Source of the DNA: an uncultured Christensenellaceae bacterium
Lineage (GTDB): Bacteria > Bacillota > Clostridia > Christensenellales > UBA3700
Length of the DNA stretch: 64,000 nucleotides
Reading direction: 5' to 3'
NCBI GenBank assembly: GCA_944383905.1
Contig: CALWRI010000004.1
Location: 1-64,000, forward strand
The notes under the pieces were generated by a model that was given only the letters and a program-made list of their open reading frames with translations, searched no databases and had not been told where the DNA came from. Each line of letters starts with the position of its first letter. The first letter of the stretch is position 1. This document shows positions 17,290-25,040 of this stretch, piece by piece. A program made the translations under genes and the position numbers.

Positions 17290-17473
17290 CGACAAAAGCG
17301 ATAATAAAACAAAAATATTTTTCCAAAATTTACTTTACAAAATACGCGTTTCGGAGCGGCAAAAATCCGTGACTTTTTATTACTGCAATATACTTGTTGT
17401 TACTTTTGCAAACAGTATTTTTTTCAAACACTCCCTCGAACGTATACCCGCGCGTTTTCCACGACGTCTGCAC

Positions 17474-17496
17474 AAAAAAATCCGCCCGGAGGCGGA
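17474..17496 (-). terminator. Terminator after the tyrosine phosphatase gene
   Basis: CCGCC-TCCG-GGCGG hairpin followed by seven T on the minus strand, just after the stop. Confidence 0.85.
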
Positions 17497-17510
17497 AGCG
17501 TTTTTCGTTT

Positions 17511-17990
17511 TCATGTCGGAGACGTTTCTCTTCTGATCTTGTCCGCGAGTTTATCGAGAAACCCTTTGATCTGATCCATGACAGCAAAATAATCGTCTAT
17601 GCTCTTCATCAGAAAGGGATCGGGTATCGTCGTATATCTGCCGTCGACGTATTCGCTGAGCGTCACGAATTTTTTGCGGTATTTGAGCGGCATCACGATC
17701 TTGTTCGCCTTCGTCATGCCTATTATAAGATCGGCTTCTTTGAAAAGACGTCCGTCTCCCCACTTGAATGCAGGTTTGTGCGCGTCAATCTCGCTTTGGG
17801 TAAACCCTTCGCGCAGCAACGCGAGGCGCGCCTTGGGATGTATCCTGTGCGAACGGTTGAACACCGCGGCGCTCCTTACGCTCTCCACCTTTGCGGACAG
17901 TACGGGATCGTTCTTCACCGCTCTGCCGAAAACGTATTCGCAAAACGGACTGCGGCATATATTGGACGAACAGACGAAAAGTATCTTCAT
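17511..17990 (-). CDS. Low-molecular-weight protein tyrosine phosphatase
   Basis: The 159-residue protein begins MKILFVCSSNICRSP, the P-loop with nucleophile Cys7 and Arg13 (CX5R), and has the acid-loop DPF in TIPDPFLM. The family dephosphorylates Tyr (often on bacterial Tyr kinases) or Arg residues. It stands alone with its own terminator; no partner kinase is adjacent, so the substrate is open. Confidence 0.92.
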   Translation of the reverse strand: MKILFVCSSNICRSPFCEYVFGRAVKNDPVLSAKVESVRSAAVFNRSHRIHPKARLALLREGFTQSEIDAHKPAFKWGDGRLFKEADLIIGMTKANKIVMPLKYRKKFVTLSEYVDGRYTTIPDPFLMKSIDDYFAVMDQIKGFLDKLADKIRRETSPT

Positions 17991-18053
17991 AATATTGATT
18001 ATATATTATAGCGCGCGCTATACGCAACTGTTTTTCCCGCTGTCAGGAACACG

Positions 18054-18077
18054 AAAAAAAGGACGGTTTTCCGCCCT
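18054..18077 (-). terminator. Terminator after the condensation-like gene
   Basis: AGGGCGG-AAAA-CCGTCCT hairpin followed by seven T on the minus strand. Confidence 0.85.
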
Positions 18078-18104
18078 TTCGTTTTAAGATCGTCTGTGTT
18101 CCGT

Positions 18105-19403
18105 TCAGATCTTTTCCTCGCCGTAATCGCTGATGAGTCCCGTCATATACTCGAGAAAAGCCTTCATCTTTACCAGGTCGTTGTCCGAGCATCTCTCCGA
18201 GATCGTGAACGTCGCCACGCCTTTGAACGTCGTGCACGCGACCTGCATATACGGCTTGAATTTGACGGTGCCCGTCATAAACGCGTTCGTCGCGGGTGCG
18301 TCTACCAGATCGACGTATTCGCTCTTTATAACGCCGATGTTCGACATGCCCACAAGCGGATTGGTATAGCCGATCTTGACTGCAAGCTGCGAGATCGCAA
18401 ACGGAAACGCCTGAAACGCAAACGCCATCAAAGGCAATCCCGCAAGACCGAGCAACGGATTTTCCTTGTGCGGTTTCAACGCGGTTTTCACCCTGTCGAG
18501 CGTTTCGGCAAAACTGTCTCCCGCGCCATCGGTCAGCTTGCAAGGCATATACGAAGTGAGGTTTGTAAACCCGTCGGTGTCGTTGCCCTTCAGGTATCTG
18601 CGCAGGTCAAGCATCGAAGTGATCTCCGTCGGAGTCGTTCCGTCAACGCCGTCAAAGAACTTTACTATCGCCCTGAAAAACGCGGCGAGATAAATGTCGT
18701 TGACGGTAAATCCGTTCTTTTTACCCCTGATCTTTGCCTTTTCGAGAGACTGCGCGTCAAGATCCACTCTCATAATATGAGACTTGTCGGTCTCTTTGTC
18801 TTCATCAAACGGGAATTTGAGTTTGATATTCGTCCTCGAGACGTTCTTGTAAAGAGTCTTTGCCTTTTTTGCAAGCTCGGGAGGAAGATCTCTGTAAACC
18901 TGCTTTGCGCTGCGGGTACCCGTCTTTACCTTCGCTTTGTAATCGGGGTCGGCTTTGAGACCGTTGTAGGTCTCGCAGACCGTCTTGCCGAAGCTCATGA
19001 AATCCCTGCCGTCAAAGCACATGTGATTTATCAGGAAACACAGCATGCTTCTGTTGTTTCCTTTGAGCAGCGTAAACTCAAACTGCAATTTTCCTTTGCA
19101 GTCTATCCTGCGGGTCAGGATCTTCTGTATCTGCGCGATAAAGTCGTCGTCTTCGACCACTTTGAGGACGTCTTCCTCGGTATAATCGTAATTGACTACC
19201 CAATACGGGTTCACGGGATTCGCGACAAAACTACTGTGGAGAACGTCGACCTTGTCCACCACCTGCTTGAGCGCCTTGCGCATGACGACTTCGTCCACGA
19301 TGCCCTCGTATTCAAACGCGCAATGCATCATTCCGTCATAATAATTTTTGAAAATGTATTGGACCTTGTCCCACATTTCCGCTTTTATGGTCTTTCTTTC
19401 CAA
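18105..19403 (-). CDS. Condensation-domain-like (CoA-dependent acyltransferase superfamily) protein
   Basis: The 432-residue protein has the two-lobe layout of condensation/chloramphenicol-acetyltransferase-like folds, with the catalytic motif HMCFDG (HxxxDG) near residue 128 and a second-lobe segment VNDIYLAAFFRAI. Such proteins transfer acyl groups or form amides and esters, as in PapA or alcohol acetyltransferases. No adenylation, carrier or other biosynthetic genes lie nearby, so the substrate is unknown. The start is probably TTG at 19403: AAGGAG lies seven bases before it and the reading matches from there. Confidence 0.75.
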   Translation of the reverse strand: MERKTIKAEMWDKVQYIFKNYYDGMMHCAFEYEGIVDEVVMRKALKQVVDKVDVLHSSFVANPVNPYWVVNYDYTEEDVLKVVEDDDFIAQIQKILTRRIDCKGKLQFEFTLLKGNNRSMLCFLINHMCFDGRDFMSFGKTVCETYNGLKADPDYKAKVKTGTRSAKQVYRDLPPELAKKAKTLYKNVSRTNIKLKFPFDEDKETDKSHIMRVDLDAQSLEKAKIRGKKNGFTVNDIYLAAFFRAIVKFFDGVDGTTPTEITSMLDLRRYLKGNDTDGFTNLTSYMPCKLTDGAGDSFAETLDRVKTALKPHKENPLLGLAGLPLMAFAFQAFPFAISQLAVKIGYTNPLVGMSNIGVIKSEYVDLVDAPATNAFMTGTVKFKPYMQVACTTFKGVATFTISERCSDNDLVKMKAFLEYMTGLISDYGEEKI

Positions 19404-19626
19404 AATAATTCTCCTTGAATTTTGTTGTTCTTCATCTAAATAATATATAATAGCTTACTCGTTGTCAAATTATTAACAGCCGAAGCGTCTCAAAACGTAC
19501 ACAAGGTCATTTATTTTATGATGTACCCCAAACGCGTATTTCGCGTCACGACAGCCGCCTCTCTCCCCGGGGAACGCTCCTTCTCCTGACAAAATGCCGT
19601 TCCTTTCAATTTTTTTGATCAATCGT
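19404..19626. other. Intergenic stretch upstream of the condensation-like gene and tRNA
   Basis: It holds a TTGACA (minus strand, 19467-19462) followed by TATA-rich sequence that may drive the condensation-like gene; otherwise I see no gene. Confidence 0.4.
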
Positions 19627-19655
19627 TTGCCAAAACCGCAAAGATATTGTACAAT
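19627..19655 (+). promoter_or_regulatory. Promoter of tRNA-Ser
   Basis: TTGCCA (19627-19632), a 17-base spacer and TACAAT (19650-19655), ten bases before the mature tRNA. Confidence 0.7.
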
Positions 19656-19665
19656 AACATAGCAC

Positions 19666-19755
19666 GCAGAGATGTCCGAGAGGTCGATGGTGCAGCACTC
19701 GAAATGCTGTGTTGATGAAAGTCAACCGAGGGTTCGAATCCCTCTCTCTGCGCCA
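19666..19755 (+). tRNA. tRNA-Ser (anticodon CGA)
   Basis: The acceptor arms GCAGAGA and TCTCTGC pair fully, discriminator G and an encoded CCA follow. The anticodon loop is CTCGAAA, giving anticodon CGA for serine UCG codons. A long variable arm (TGTTGATGAAAGTCAACC region) makes it a class II tRNA as expected for Ser, and the T arm reads GAGGGTTCGAATCCCTC. Confidence 0.95.
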
Positions 19756-19794
19756 AGCAAAAAAGCCGAGGTTTACGCCTCGGCTTTTTGCTTG
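19756..19794 (+). terminator. Terminator after tRNA-Ser
   Basis: AAAAAGCCGAGG and CCTCGGCTTTTT form a long hairpin with a TTTACG loop and T run directly after the CCA end. Confidence 0.9.
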
Positions 19795-19990
19795 CACGCA
19801 GGAGAGGGATACACGAACCCTCATCATAAGCGTAAGCGTTGATCGGGTTCGGCGATCCGCCGCAGGTGGTCGCTTTCGCGGTTGGAAGGGGGTACGGTTA
19901 TGCGCAGAAAACGGTTGAGCGAATATCCCTCTCTCTGCGCTCCCTCGCTATTCCGTCGCTCCGCTCCTTGCGAACCCTCATCATAAGCGA
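19795..19990. repeat. Degenerate tRNA-Ser 3'-end copies and a 19-bp direct repeat
   Basis: Three pieces resemble the T arm and acceptor of the adjacent tRNA: GCAGGAGAGGGATACACGAA (19797-19816, inverted), CGAATATCCCTCTCTCTGCG (19920-19939, direct, two extra bases) and CGAACCCTC at 19971 (inverted). CGAACCCTCATCATAAGCG occurs twice exactly, at 19814-19832 and 19971-19989. Such scars are typical where elements have integrated at a tRNA 3' end, but no integrase gene is visible in the window. Confidence 0.6.
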
Positions 19991-20103
19991 CAGCGGTCGC
20001 GTGGCGACAGCTTGATTATGCTCCCGTCACACGGGCGCGGTTGGCAACGAGATATCAAATATCTGTGCGTTGATTATGCGAAGCGGAAATCACTATATAA
20101 TTT

Positions 20104-21390
20104 TTATTCAAATCTTACTGCGTCAACAATTTTCATATGAGAAGCGTACCTTGCCGGTATTATACTTACAAAAGCACTTTCCAAAATATAAATTACGCTG
20201 ATAATTGCCAAATGTATAAAATTGATTGTGATTTCAAATAAAACATTTGATTTAAATAAAAAAACTATTTGACCGATTATATAAAAAATCACAAAAATTA
20301 ACAACCCTAAAACAAAAGAAAACAGTGCATATAAAACTCCTTCAAAAACTATTTGAGTTAAAATATTTATTCTGCTTGCTCCCATTGCTTTTCTTATTCC
20401 GATTTCCGGGATTTTCTCTTTTATATTAAAAAAAAGTGTGTTCATTGTGATCATGCCCGATATAACAAAAACAAATATAAAAACGCCAAGAATTGTCGGC
20501 ATTATATCGGCAACGCTATCTTCAATGTCTGAATCTATTATTTCTCTATATGTTACATTCACTGTATCTTCTTCTATTTCATTGCCATAATAATGCTGCA
20601 AATTTGTAATAATACTATGTTTATTATCTAAATCCGATAATTTTAAAATTAAATCAGTTGGTTTATCAAGGGTGTCAAAGTAATTAATAAATGTCGTTAA
20701 CGGCATATAGATTTCTATGTACGGATAATTTATTTCTGCCTCATTGTCTAAATTTAATTGTTTATTAATATCAACAATTTGACGATTTGTTGAGGCCGCA
20801 TTAGCTAATACGCCTATGATTTTATATTGAAAACCATTTATTTCTATATACTTATTAATCGGATTTTCATTGCCAAACAGAAAACTTGCCCCAAAATAAT
20901 TAATTATTATACATCTCTTTTTTAAATTTATATCGTCTTGCGTCCACGTTTTACCCTCAAACCATGTTCTTTGATTAATCATGGGATGTCCATTAACTAT
21001 CATCGTACTATTGTTTTCAGGTAAATAATTATTAACAAAATTAGAAGATGCTCCACGTATAATATACGGTACACTTCTATTTGAAACGACCTCTTGCGTT
21101 ATATAATAAGGTGAATAATATGTCAATTGCTCACTCTTTAAATTATTATTGAAAAAATATATGTTTTCATCATCAAACCCATTTTCATCACGGACATAGA
21201 TAACATCATCTTTAAACTCTTCATAACTAGCATAAAAGCTATTCGTATAAGAATCTAAAACAGTTATCCCCACAAATAGCACTATGACGCTTATCGTCAT
21301 TCCGATAATTGTCAACCAAAATCTATACGAACTAATAGATAAAGACTTATAATATGATTTAATCTGCTGAACAAACTTATAAGACTTCAT
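20104..21390 (-). CDS. MacB/FtsX-type ABC transporter permease
   Basis: The 428-residue membrane protein has one N-terminal membrane helix (about residues 20-45), a large extracytoplasmic MacB-type domain (about 45-285) and three C-terminal helices of the FtsX fold, with the conserved cytoplasmic motif EIGIRKAMGASRINILTQI. These permeases work mechanically with an ATPase to move substrates from the outer membrane face outward. The ATG at 21390 has GGGGGGT upstream and overlaps the ATPase gene. The gene is much richer in AT than the flanking chromosome, like the rest of its operon. Confidence 0.88.
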   Translation of the reverse strand: MKSYKFVQQIKSYYKSLSISSYRFWLTIIGMTISVIVLFVGITVLDSYTNSFYASYEEFKDDVIYVRDENGFDDENIYFFNNNLKSEQLTYYSPYYITQEVVSNRSVPYIIRGASSNFVNNYLPENNSTMIVNGHPMINQRTWFEGKTWTQDDINLKKRCIIINYFGASFLFGNENPINKYIEINGFQYKIIGVLANAASTNRQIVDINKQLNLDNEAEINYPYIEIYMPLTTFINYFDTLDKPTDLILKLSDLDNKHSIITNLQHYYGNEIEEDTVNVTYREIIDSDIEDSVADIMPTILGVFIFVFVISGMITMNTLFFNIKEKIPEIGIRKAMGASRINILTQIVFEGVLYALFSFVLGLLIFVIFYIIGQIVFLFKSNVLFEITINFIHLAIISVIYILESAFVSIIPARYASHMKIVDAVRFE

Positions 21391-22060
21391 CAATCAGATA
21401 CCCCCCTGATATATGAAAACTTTTATTCGCTATTTCTTTAAATTGATTATCATGAGTAACAATTAATATCGTTTTTCCCAATTCTTTACTGATATTTTGA
21501 AAAACTGTCATGATTTTGTCTTTATTATAACCATCTAAATTACCTGTTGGTTCATCTGCCAGAATAATTTCGGGATCAGACATAAGAGCCCTACACAAAC
21601 AAATTCGTTGTTTCTCACCGCCCGATAATCCACCAACCTTTTTATTCAATAAATCCAATAAACCAAATCGCTCTAACAAATCATCAACCGTTTTATCAAA
21701 TTCATTTAAATCTATCATTCTCCCTTCCTTATATAATAAAGGTATTATAAGATTTTCTTTAACTGTTAAATTGGCGATTAAATGATATGCCTGAAAAATA
21801 AAACCGATTTTCTTATTCCTCAACAATGCAAGTTCTTTATTTTCCTTCAAAGTTACAATTTCGTTATCTAAAAAATAACGACCGTCATTATAAGAATCCA
21901 ACAAACCTATTATATTAAGTAAAGTAGATTTACCACTTCCGCTTTGTCCCGTTATAACAGCAATATCTCCCTTATTGATAACCAAATTGATTCCTTTTAA
22001 AACATAGTTATAACCGTCGTATGTTTTAGTTAAATTTTCAAGTCTTATAATCTCACTCAT
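21377..22060 (-). CDS. ABC transporter ATPase (MacB/LolD type)
   Basis: The 227-residue ATPase has Walker A GQSGSGKST (near residue 38), Q-loop FIFQAYHL, signature LSGGEKQR and Walker B IILADEPTGNLD, the last being typical of LolD/MacB/FtsE-type exporters. It would power the FtsX-type permease encoded next. Its start overlaps the adaptor gene by eight bases, so the operon is translationally coupled. Confidence 0.93.
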   Translation of the reverse strand: MSEIIRLENLTKTYDGYNYVLKGINLVINKGDIAVITGQSGSGKSTLLNIIGLLDSYNDGRYFLDNEIVTLKENKELALLRNKKIGFIFQAYHLIANLTVKENLIIPLLYKEGRMIDLNEFDKTVDDLLERFGLLDLLNKKVGGLSGGEKQRICLCRALMSDPEIILADEPTGNLDGYNKDKIMTVFQNISKELGKTILIVTHDNQFKEIANKSFHISGGYLIDEVL

Positions 22061-22859
22061 ATTGATGAATCAATAAAATTTCGCCCTCCGACAAACCACT
22101 TTTTACTTCCACATATTTATTCCCGATAATCCCAATCGCTATCTCTTTTCTCTCTACCGTGTCATTATCATTTAACACATCCGCAAAATAGCTAGTTCCT
22201 TCTGTAATTAACGCATCGTTCGGAATAATTAGAACATTGTCTTTCCGATCTAATATGACATCTACGACAATAGACGCATTTACAATAATCGAACTGTTTT
22301 TATCAATTGCTACAATTATATTTAAAAACCCATCGTCACTTAAAATATAATCTTTTTCTCGGACAATCCCATGAAAAACTTCACCGTTGAACGTAATTTC
22401 AGCTTCTTGACCAATAACTATATCACAAGCATTTTCCTGTGGAATTTTCAATTGACATTGCAAATGCTCAAAGTTACTGACAATTACCTTTATTGAATTT
22501 TCACTTGCAATAATTTCCTCTACTCTACCTAAATTCTTGTTTTTTATATCATCTCCTTCAAAAAAAGAGATCCCCGGCAATATAACATCTTCAGTTTTTA
22601 CCAATAAATCTTCCTTGTTTTTATCAGTAAACGTATATGTATCACAATATGTATAATCAACAGCAGCTTTCCCTTCACATTTTACTGTTCGCTTAATTGT
22701 TCCTATACTTGACTTGCCGGTTATATAATCCGGCGTATTTTGTCCCCATGTAGGCAACGTCGTATCATCTTTATTAACAGTTGACACTATAACAAGCGTT
22801 ATCAATAAAGAAACTACTAATATTAAGCAAATTAAAACTGTGATTTTGTATTTTTTCAT
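22053..22859 (-). CDS. Efflux periplasmic-adaptor-like (HlyD/MacA type) protein
   Basis: The 268-residue protein has an N-terminal membrane anchor (about residues 5-27) and a beta-rich body that ends with the adaptor-like segment VLIIPNDALITEGTSYFADVLNDNDTVERKEIAIGIIGNKYVEVKSGLSEGEILL. This is the usual membrane-proximal part of MacA/HlyD adaptors. It lacks an obvious long coiled-coil hairpin, as is common in Gram-positive versions. Between the lipoprotein and the ATPase it completes a MacAB-like exporter. Confidence 0.8.
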   Translation of the reverse strand: MKKYKITVLICLILVVSLLITLVIVSTVNKDDTTLPTWGQNTPDYITGKSSIGTIKRTVKCEGKAAVDYTYCDTYTFTDKNKEDLLVKTEDVILPGISFFEGDDIKNKNLGRVEEIIASENSIKVIVSNFEHLQCQLKIPQENACDIVIGQEAEITFNGEVFHGIVREKDYILSDDGFLNIIVAIDKNSSIIVNASIVVDVILDRKDNVLIIPNDALITEGTSYFADVLNDNDTVERKEIAIGIIGNKYVEVKSGLSEGEILLIHQYE

Positions 22860-22862
22860 TAC

Positions 22863-23681
22863 TTACTGATTCCTTATTTTTTCTATCAAAAGTTCGAATT
22901 GATTGCCAAAAATTGAATAATCTGACCTGTAAAGGAAATCTTGTCCATCCTTTTCGTAATTTATTTCTAAATATACTTTATCTGTCTTTTTTCCCAAGCC
23001 GTATTCGGTAAATAAAATTTTTATATAAAACATATCAAGTTTAGCAACAGCTATATCATCTGTTAATGCAACCGAATTAAATAAAATTTGATTCTCGGTA
23101 TTTAATGTTGACATCAACTTAACAGAAGTTATCACAATATCATCCATCGGCAAAAATACCCATTCGGCTTCCTTCGCAAAATCAGAAATATATGGAATCG
23201 ATACAGGACGGATATCATCCTGCGGATGACTTAAATCCACTGTTTTTACTTCGATATTTAAATTAACAGTTTTACTGAAACTATCATTGATATTTAATGA
23301 AAAAGATTCCCATATAAAATCTTTACCGCACTCAAAGTAAAATATAATCCCATAAATATAATAATCATCAATTTTTAACAAGTCGCCATTCTCATCCTTT
23401 TCGCTGATAAACTCCCAAGCAAAATCGGTTTTATCTGAAAAAGCAATATCGGATATTTCTATTTCGTTTATTTTTTCATTATACGCAAACTGTACAGGGA
23501 AAGAATTACTTGCTTCTGAAATATAATAGATATTTGCATAATCATTCAGTATTAAATGTTCTTCTTTTTTTTCTGCACAGCCAATAAAACAAAACAAAAA
23601 CAAACAAACAGCAAAAAGATAAATAAAGCCTTTTACAGATTTGTAAAAGGCTTTATTTGTTGAGATTGAATTATTTCTCAT
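22863..23681 (-). CDS. AT-rich operon lipoprotein of unknown function
   Basis: The 272-residue protein has a signal peptide with lipobox LFCFIGC and then a mature part of about 240 residues rich in Ile, Asn and Asp that I do not recognise. The ATG at 23681 has GGTGAG upstream and overlaps the secreted-protein gene by 11 bases. A perfect 17-bp-arm hairpin sits inside its signal-peptide codons. Lying between a secreted protein and an exporter, it could be an immunity or substrate-binding lipoprotein, which is inference only. Confidence 0.65.
   Translation of the reverse strand: MRNNSISTNKAFYKSVKGFIYLFAVCLFLFCFIGCAEKKEEHLILNDYANIYYISEASNSFPVQFAYNEKINEIEISDIAFSDKTDFAWEFISEKDENGDLLKIDDYYIYGIIFYFECGKDFIWESFSLNINDSFSKTVNLNIEVKTVDLSHPQDDIRPVSIPYISDFAKEAEWVFLPMDDIVITSVKLMSTLNTENQILFNSVALTDDIAVAKLDMFYIKILFTEYGLGKKTDKVYLEINYEKDGQDFLYRSDYSIFGNQFELLIEKIRNQ
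23621..23658 (-). terminator. Intragenic perfect hairpin, possible attenuator
   Basis: AAATAAAGCCTTTTACA and its exact complement pair over 17 bp with a four-base loop. On the minus strand it ends in ATTTATCTTTTTG, a weak T-rich tail, and lies inside the first codons of the lipoprotein gene just after the secreted-protein gene. It could reduce read-through so the first gene is made in excess. Confidence 0.5.
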
Positions 23682-24306
23682 ATATCTCACCATCAATTTC
23701 GTATCTATAATTTTTAGCCAAGTACTTTTCTGTCGGTGTCCACACTTTTGTCGTACTATAATACTTATAAGGACCTTGTCCGAACAACTTAAACTCTTGT
23801 TTATAGTGCTTAATCTCTGATTCTCTTGACTGATAATTTACACCTATACAAAAAAATTCACCAACATCATCCGGAGAAACAGTCCATGTATATGCTTTCA
23901 GTGCCGTTTCCGTATAAGAATATGACAGACTTTGTTTTAATGACCTTGATTCTGATATAGCGCCGTCCAAGACGGAAACCCCTACCGTTGAACTCCCTGA
24001 TATTGTATATGAAATAGTCCCGGATACTGATTGAGAATATTGTATTATAATATCACCATCAGGATCTTTCTTGACCCATTCCGATACATTCTCTTTCATT
24101 AATGTTTTTCTATTATTTGTATAGTAAATTTCATGCTTCCAATCCGTTGGCCAAGGAGTGTTGTTTACGTATACCGTTTCATCAGGGGTACCAGTAGCCG
24201 CATCAACGCTTATTGTAGTAAAGCCCAGAATAATAAAATAAATACACATTAAAAAGAGAGAAATTGCACACAAAAATTTAATTCGATTGCTTTTTTGCCT
24301 AATCAT
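23671..24306 (-). CDS. Secreted protein of unknown function, first gene of the AT-rich export operon
   Basis: The 211-residue protein has a classical signal peptide with a likely cleavage after VDA (residue 36). Residues 86-133 are Ser/Thr-rich with alternating polar and hydrophobic residues (VSGTISYTISGSSTVGVSVL), a pattern like the amphipathic beta-hairpins of small beta-pore toxins, followed by Tyr/Lys-rich sequence. I do not recognise a family. GGAGGGG precedes the ATG at 24306. As lead gene of an operon with a lipoprotein and a MacAB-like exporter it may be an effector, a bacteriocin-like toxin or a surface protein. Confidence 0.65.
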   Translation of the reverse strand: MIRQKSNRIKFLCAISLFLMCIYFIILGFTTISVDAATGTPDETVYVNNTPWPTDWKHEIYYTNNRKTLMKENVSEWVKKDPDGDIIIQYSQSVSGTISYTISGSSTVGVSVLDGAISESRSLKQSLSYSYTETALKAYTWTVSPDDVGEFFCIGVNYQSRESEIKHYKQEFKLFGQGPYKYYSTTKVWTPTEKYLAKNYRYEIDGEIYEK

Positions 24307-24312
24307 AACCAC

Positions 24313-24970
24313 CCCTCCATTTCCTTCATTTACAATTTAACACCATTTTTTATAGCTGTCAAGAGTTTAACTAAAAATTTAAATTTAATTTTCAGCCAGC
24401 CAAATTTTCACTTATTTTAATGCTTTACTCGAATATCTTTTTCTTCAATGATAGATAATCTACTATGAAAAAAGCCTTCGTCCACCAAAAGCCGCAATGC
24501 TCAAAATTGCAAACGGAAAAAGCAGGAAGATATTTACAATCAGCTCGTCAAACTCACGGTTAGGATATCATCTTCGTCTATATAGAAATATTAAATTCTG
24601 CAAAATGCCGGCACGGAGTTTATTCCCGTTAACGACCGCATATTTACCGCGCCACAACTGTAAATCTGCAAAAGCGTCTGTACCAAGCTCCTTTCTGCTC
24701 AACATTCGTTTTTTGCCATCCGACTATTCCCCCTCTTCTTTCGCCCTTTTTATAAGTTGCGTTACCTCTCTTGAACACAGATCATTACAACCTCTCGTTT
24801 GTTTCTTCTATCCGAATTATGCCTCATTAAGCGCCCCTCTGTACTGAACTTGTGCTATCCCTATATAATATTCTCCTTGCGCAAAATTTTAATTTGTTTA
24901 CTTTTAATCTTTCAATCGCGGCGTGTGCTTGTCTTATGCGAAAACGCATGCATGCAAAGTTACAGTAAGG
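24313..24970. other. AT-rich intergenic region at the right flank of the export operon
   Basis: About 650 bases hold no gene I can support. The one longer open frame lacks a ribosome binding site and homology. Base composition changes from AT-rich to the chromosomal type towards 24950, so the right edge of the acquired segment probably lies here. Confidence 0.5.
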
Positions 24971-24972
24971 TC

Positions 24973-25004
24973 AAAAAGCCGCTCCGCTTTTGCGGAACGG
25001 CTTT
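24973..25004 (-). terminator. Terminator after the PI-PLC-like gene
   Basis: AAAGCCGTTCCGC / GCGGAGCGGCTTTTT hairpin (two mismatches) with T run on the minus strand. Confidence 0.8.
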
Positions 25005-25040
25005 GATCGTCTGATCTTGTTTGCGGAAGTCCGGATCGCG

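Noticed and set aside
24497-24847. 116-codon frame in the gap right of the export operon
   Set aside because: No ribosome binding site, no motif and a composition that does not look coding.
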